Shown: positions 5,826-7,032 of the stretch, in pieces
How the letters are laid out: each line of letters starts with the position of its first letter
Position numbering within the stretch: position 1 is the first letter of the stretch
Source: JAADHY01 sp964428935
GTDB lineage: Bacteria > Planctomycetota > Planctomycetia > Planctomycetales > Planctomycetaceae
DNA length: 7,032 nt
NCBI GenBank assembly: GCA_964428935.1
Contig: CAYSAG010000277.1
Coordinates: 1 to 7,032, forward strand
Direction: 5' to 3'
Translations under genes and position numbers: made by a program
The notes under the pieces: model-generated
Databases searched by the model: none
Seen by the model: only the letters and a program-made list of their open reading frames with translations
Told to the model about the DNA's origin: nothing

Positions 5826-6602
5826 CCATGTCTGCAGGCGACGACAGCGTCTGCCGTCCCCTGTTGACTGCAGCGGTGTCTATGCGCGTTGCGAGTCAAC
5901 CGCGCTGCACCAAGTCTTCGCGTCAGCTCGGTCAACCCGCGTGTCCTGTTGCGCCGAAGCGGTTCACGTTCCACCATGGCGTCGGGAATCTGCGATTTCG
6001 CATTCTGACTGCGCGGCGAGCACTTCCGAGCCGTGCCGTAGCCTTGCACGGCGTCCTGCCGTTATCGACGAAGCAGAACGGCTCTCAATGCAACTCAGCA
6101 CAGAATGAGCCTTAGTATTCGGTACGGATTCGTCGTTGAGTCTTAAGACCAGCTCCACGGGCGACATGAGAGCATGCAAACTACGTTCCGAATCTTCATC
6201 GGGCCGGACTATTACGCACAACCGCTACAATCGGACTAACTGCTTCCTCCGGCGCAAGCCCACTGATCCGAATCGTTTAGTGCGAGGGGCCGAATGAGAT
6301 ACCTCTGCCGATTTTTGGCTGGTTCCGCGGGGACACGACAGTGCGCGCAAAGCAGATTTGTCGAGAGTTTACAGCGGGCGCAAACATCCCGAAGCGCCCT
6401 CGCTGCTCCGCCTTCCATGGCCGCGATCCATCGGGTTTAGGGAGGTGCCTCGGCGTGCCCGCTCGAAGCGGCGGACGGACTAACAAAGCGCCGAAGGCGA
6501 TCCGCGGAAGCGGAAGCACCTTATCAGACATCTAAACATTGCCATGAAGGCACCTACGGCGTGCTGCGCGGCGCTGCCCCAGGGCGGGGTTCCGAGTAGG
6601 GC
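5826..6602. other. Gene-poor intergenic stretch
   Basis: No convincing gene was found on either strand. Open frames are short, lack good start sites and give Arg/Ser/Ala-rich products. GTTGACT (5863-5869) and AGTCAAC (5894-5900) are inverted repeats around a 24-base loop, with a further GGTCAAC near 5930. The first part could include the pilin gene's promoter, but no -10/-35 pair stands out. No tRNA, tmRNA, RNase P or SRP RNA consensus was seen. Confidence 0.5.
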
Positions 6603-6613
6603 GGGAGGATGGC

Positions 6614-6703
6614 ATGGACCGCTCTCTGATCGGTGGATTGCCGTCTTGGCCGCCGCCGGCCGATGCGGTGCTGTTGACCGTACTGGTTACCGTCACTGGG
6701 TGA
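6614..6703 (+). CDS. Short 29-codon ORF, possible leader peptide or 5' part of a frameshifted gene
   Basis: ATG at 6614 has GGGAGG (6603-6608) five bases upstream, the best ribosome binding site in this part of the window. The product starts MDRSLIGGLPSWPPPADA and continues into the hydrophobic VLLTVLVTVTG before TGA at 6701-6703. The coding-like frame to the right is shifted by one base and is open across this TGA. Either this is the true N-terminus joined by a +1 frameshift, a small coupled leader peptide, or a broken gene. The homology is not recognised. Confidence 0.3.
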   Translation: MDRSLIGGLPSWPPPADAVLLTVLVTVTG

Positions 6704-6710
6704 TCTGCTG

Positions 6711-7032
6711 TTGGCGGGCCGGGCGCGGGCGAGCCGATCAGCCGATTTCAGCGCCAGGGACACGGAAGTCGAGCCCACGAGACTGGCTCAGCCTCCGGCC
6801 AAGGCCGAGCCGCCGAGCGGGGCGTGGCACGCCTCGGGTCGGCTCGTCGACGAGTGGGGCGCCGAGCCAACTTCACCACAACAAAGCACCGCCGAGTACG
6901 TAACGGGAATCGGTGCTGAGCGGTCGCCCGGGCTGCTGCTGGAGCGTCTTGCAGCTGCTCGACGAACCAATGCGGCACTGCTTCGGCGGTCGAAAACACC
7001 GGAAGAGCGGGCCCATGGGCTGGAGCAGCGGT
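6711..7032 (+). CDS. Unrecognised protein, 3' end outside window (possibly continues the 6614 ORF by frameshift)
   Basis: This frame opens after TGA 6675-6677 and stays open for over 110 codons to the window edge. About 70% of codons end in G or C, and codons such as GAG, CTG, GCC and GAC are frequent, as in a real gene. The first usable start is TTG at 6711, with GGTGA seven bases upstream overlapping the TGA of the short ORF, an arrangement suited to translational coupling. The product is Ala-, Arg- and Pro-rich at first. It then becomes helical and charged (LLLERLAAARRTNAALLRR, then KTPEERAHGLEQR), which may be a coiled coil. If translated through from 6614, the joined protein would have an N-terminal hydrophobic segment near residues 18-32. 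I recognise no family. Confidence 0.4.
   Translation, partial: MAGRARASRSADFSARDTEVEPTRLAQPPAKAEPPSGAWHASGRLVDEWGAEPTSPQQSTAEYVTGIGAERSPGLLLERLAAARRTNAALLRRSKTPEERAHGLEQR

Noticed and set aside
6225..6240. TACAAT-like -10 box on the plus strand
   Set aside because: There is no matching -35 at usable spacing and no gene follows within 300 bases.
6482..6506. Possible weak minus-strand terminator (CGCC/GGCG stem then CTTTGTT)
   Set aside because: The stem is only 4 bp, the T-run is interrupted and no minus-strand gene ends nearby.
6544..6903. Plus-strand open frame of 119 codons at the right end
   Set aside because: Its product is Arg/Trp/Cys-rich, typical of a shadow frame, and the overlapping frame from 6711 has better codon composition.

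Overview
The window looks like planctomycete DNA, probably from the Pirellulales. Three things point there. The long minus-strand protein begins with a basic N-terminus leading into LEDRTLLS, a variant of the LEPR-XLL motif typical of large planctomycete surface proteins. The same protein carries PPC-like repeats, a leishmanolysin-type zinc protease and EF-loop Ig-like repeats. A separate small gene has the DDSG...AIGALDQSY pattern of short pilin-like proteins in this phylum. All assignments come from reading the sequence; no database search was run.

Layout. Positions 4141 to 1 on the minus strand are one uninterrupted reading frame of 1380 codons that runs off the left edge. It encodes a multidomain surface or secreted metalloprotease: LEPR-XLL motif, two PPC-like repeats, an M8-like catalytic domain, a linker, two Ig-like repeats with calcium-loop motifs, and a cohesin-like domain. 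The next 446 bases (4142-4587) hold its ribosome binding site, a weak promoter candidate and a four-run G-quadruplex motif. Positions 4588-4980 are a 393-bp, internally deleted insertion sequence. It has near-matching 12-bp terminal inverted repeats, a likely 6-bp target duplication, and an in-frame ORF joining the two ends of a DDE transposase without its catalytic middle.

Positions 5319-5627 on the minus strand encode a 102-residue pilin-like protein with a good Shine-Dalgarno site and a strong intrinsic terminator at 5184-5211. Its upstream region (about 5670-5830) is dense in hairpins and palindromes. From there to about 6610 no convincing gene is seen. At the right edge a plus-strand frame (6711-7032) has coding-like composition and runs off the window. 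It is preceded by a 29-codon ORF with a good ribosome binding site in another frame, which suggests a frameshift, translational coupling or a decayed gene.

The two recognised protein genes both look destined for the envelope or outside: one is a large adhesive or degradative metalloprotease, the other a short single-membrane-segment pilin-like protein. They lie on the same strand but are separated by the terminator and the IS remnant, so they are not an operon. No complete defence, CRISPR or biosynthetic system is visible. The most unusual signals are the perfect 227-bp repeat inside the protease gene, the IS deletion derivative, and the structured region upstream of the pilin gene.
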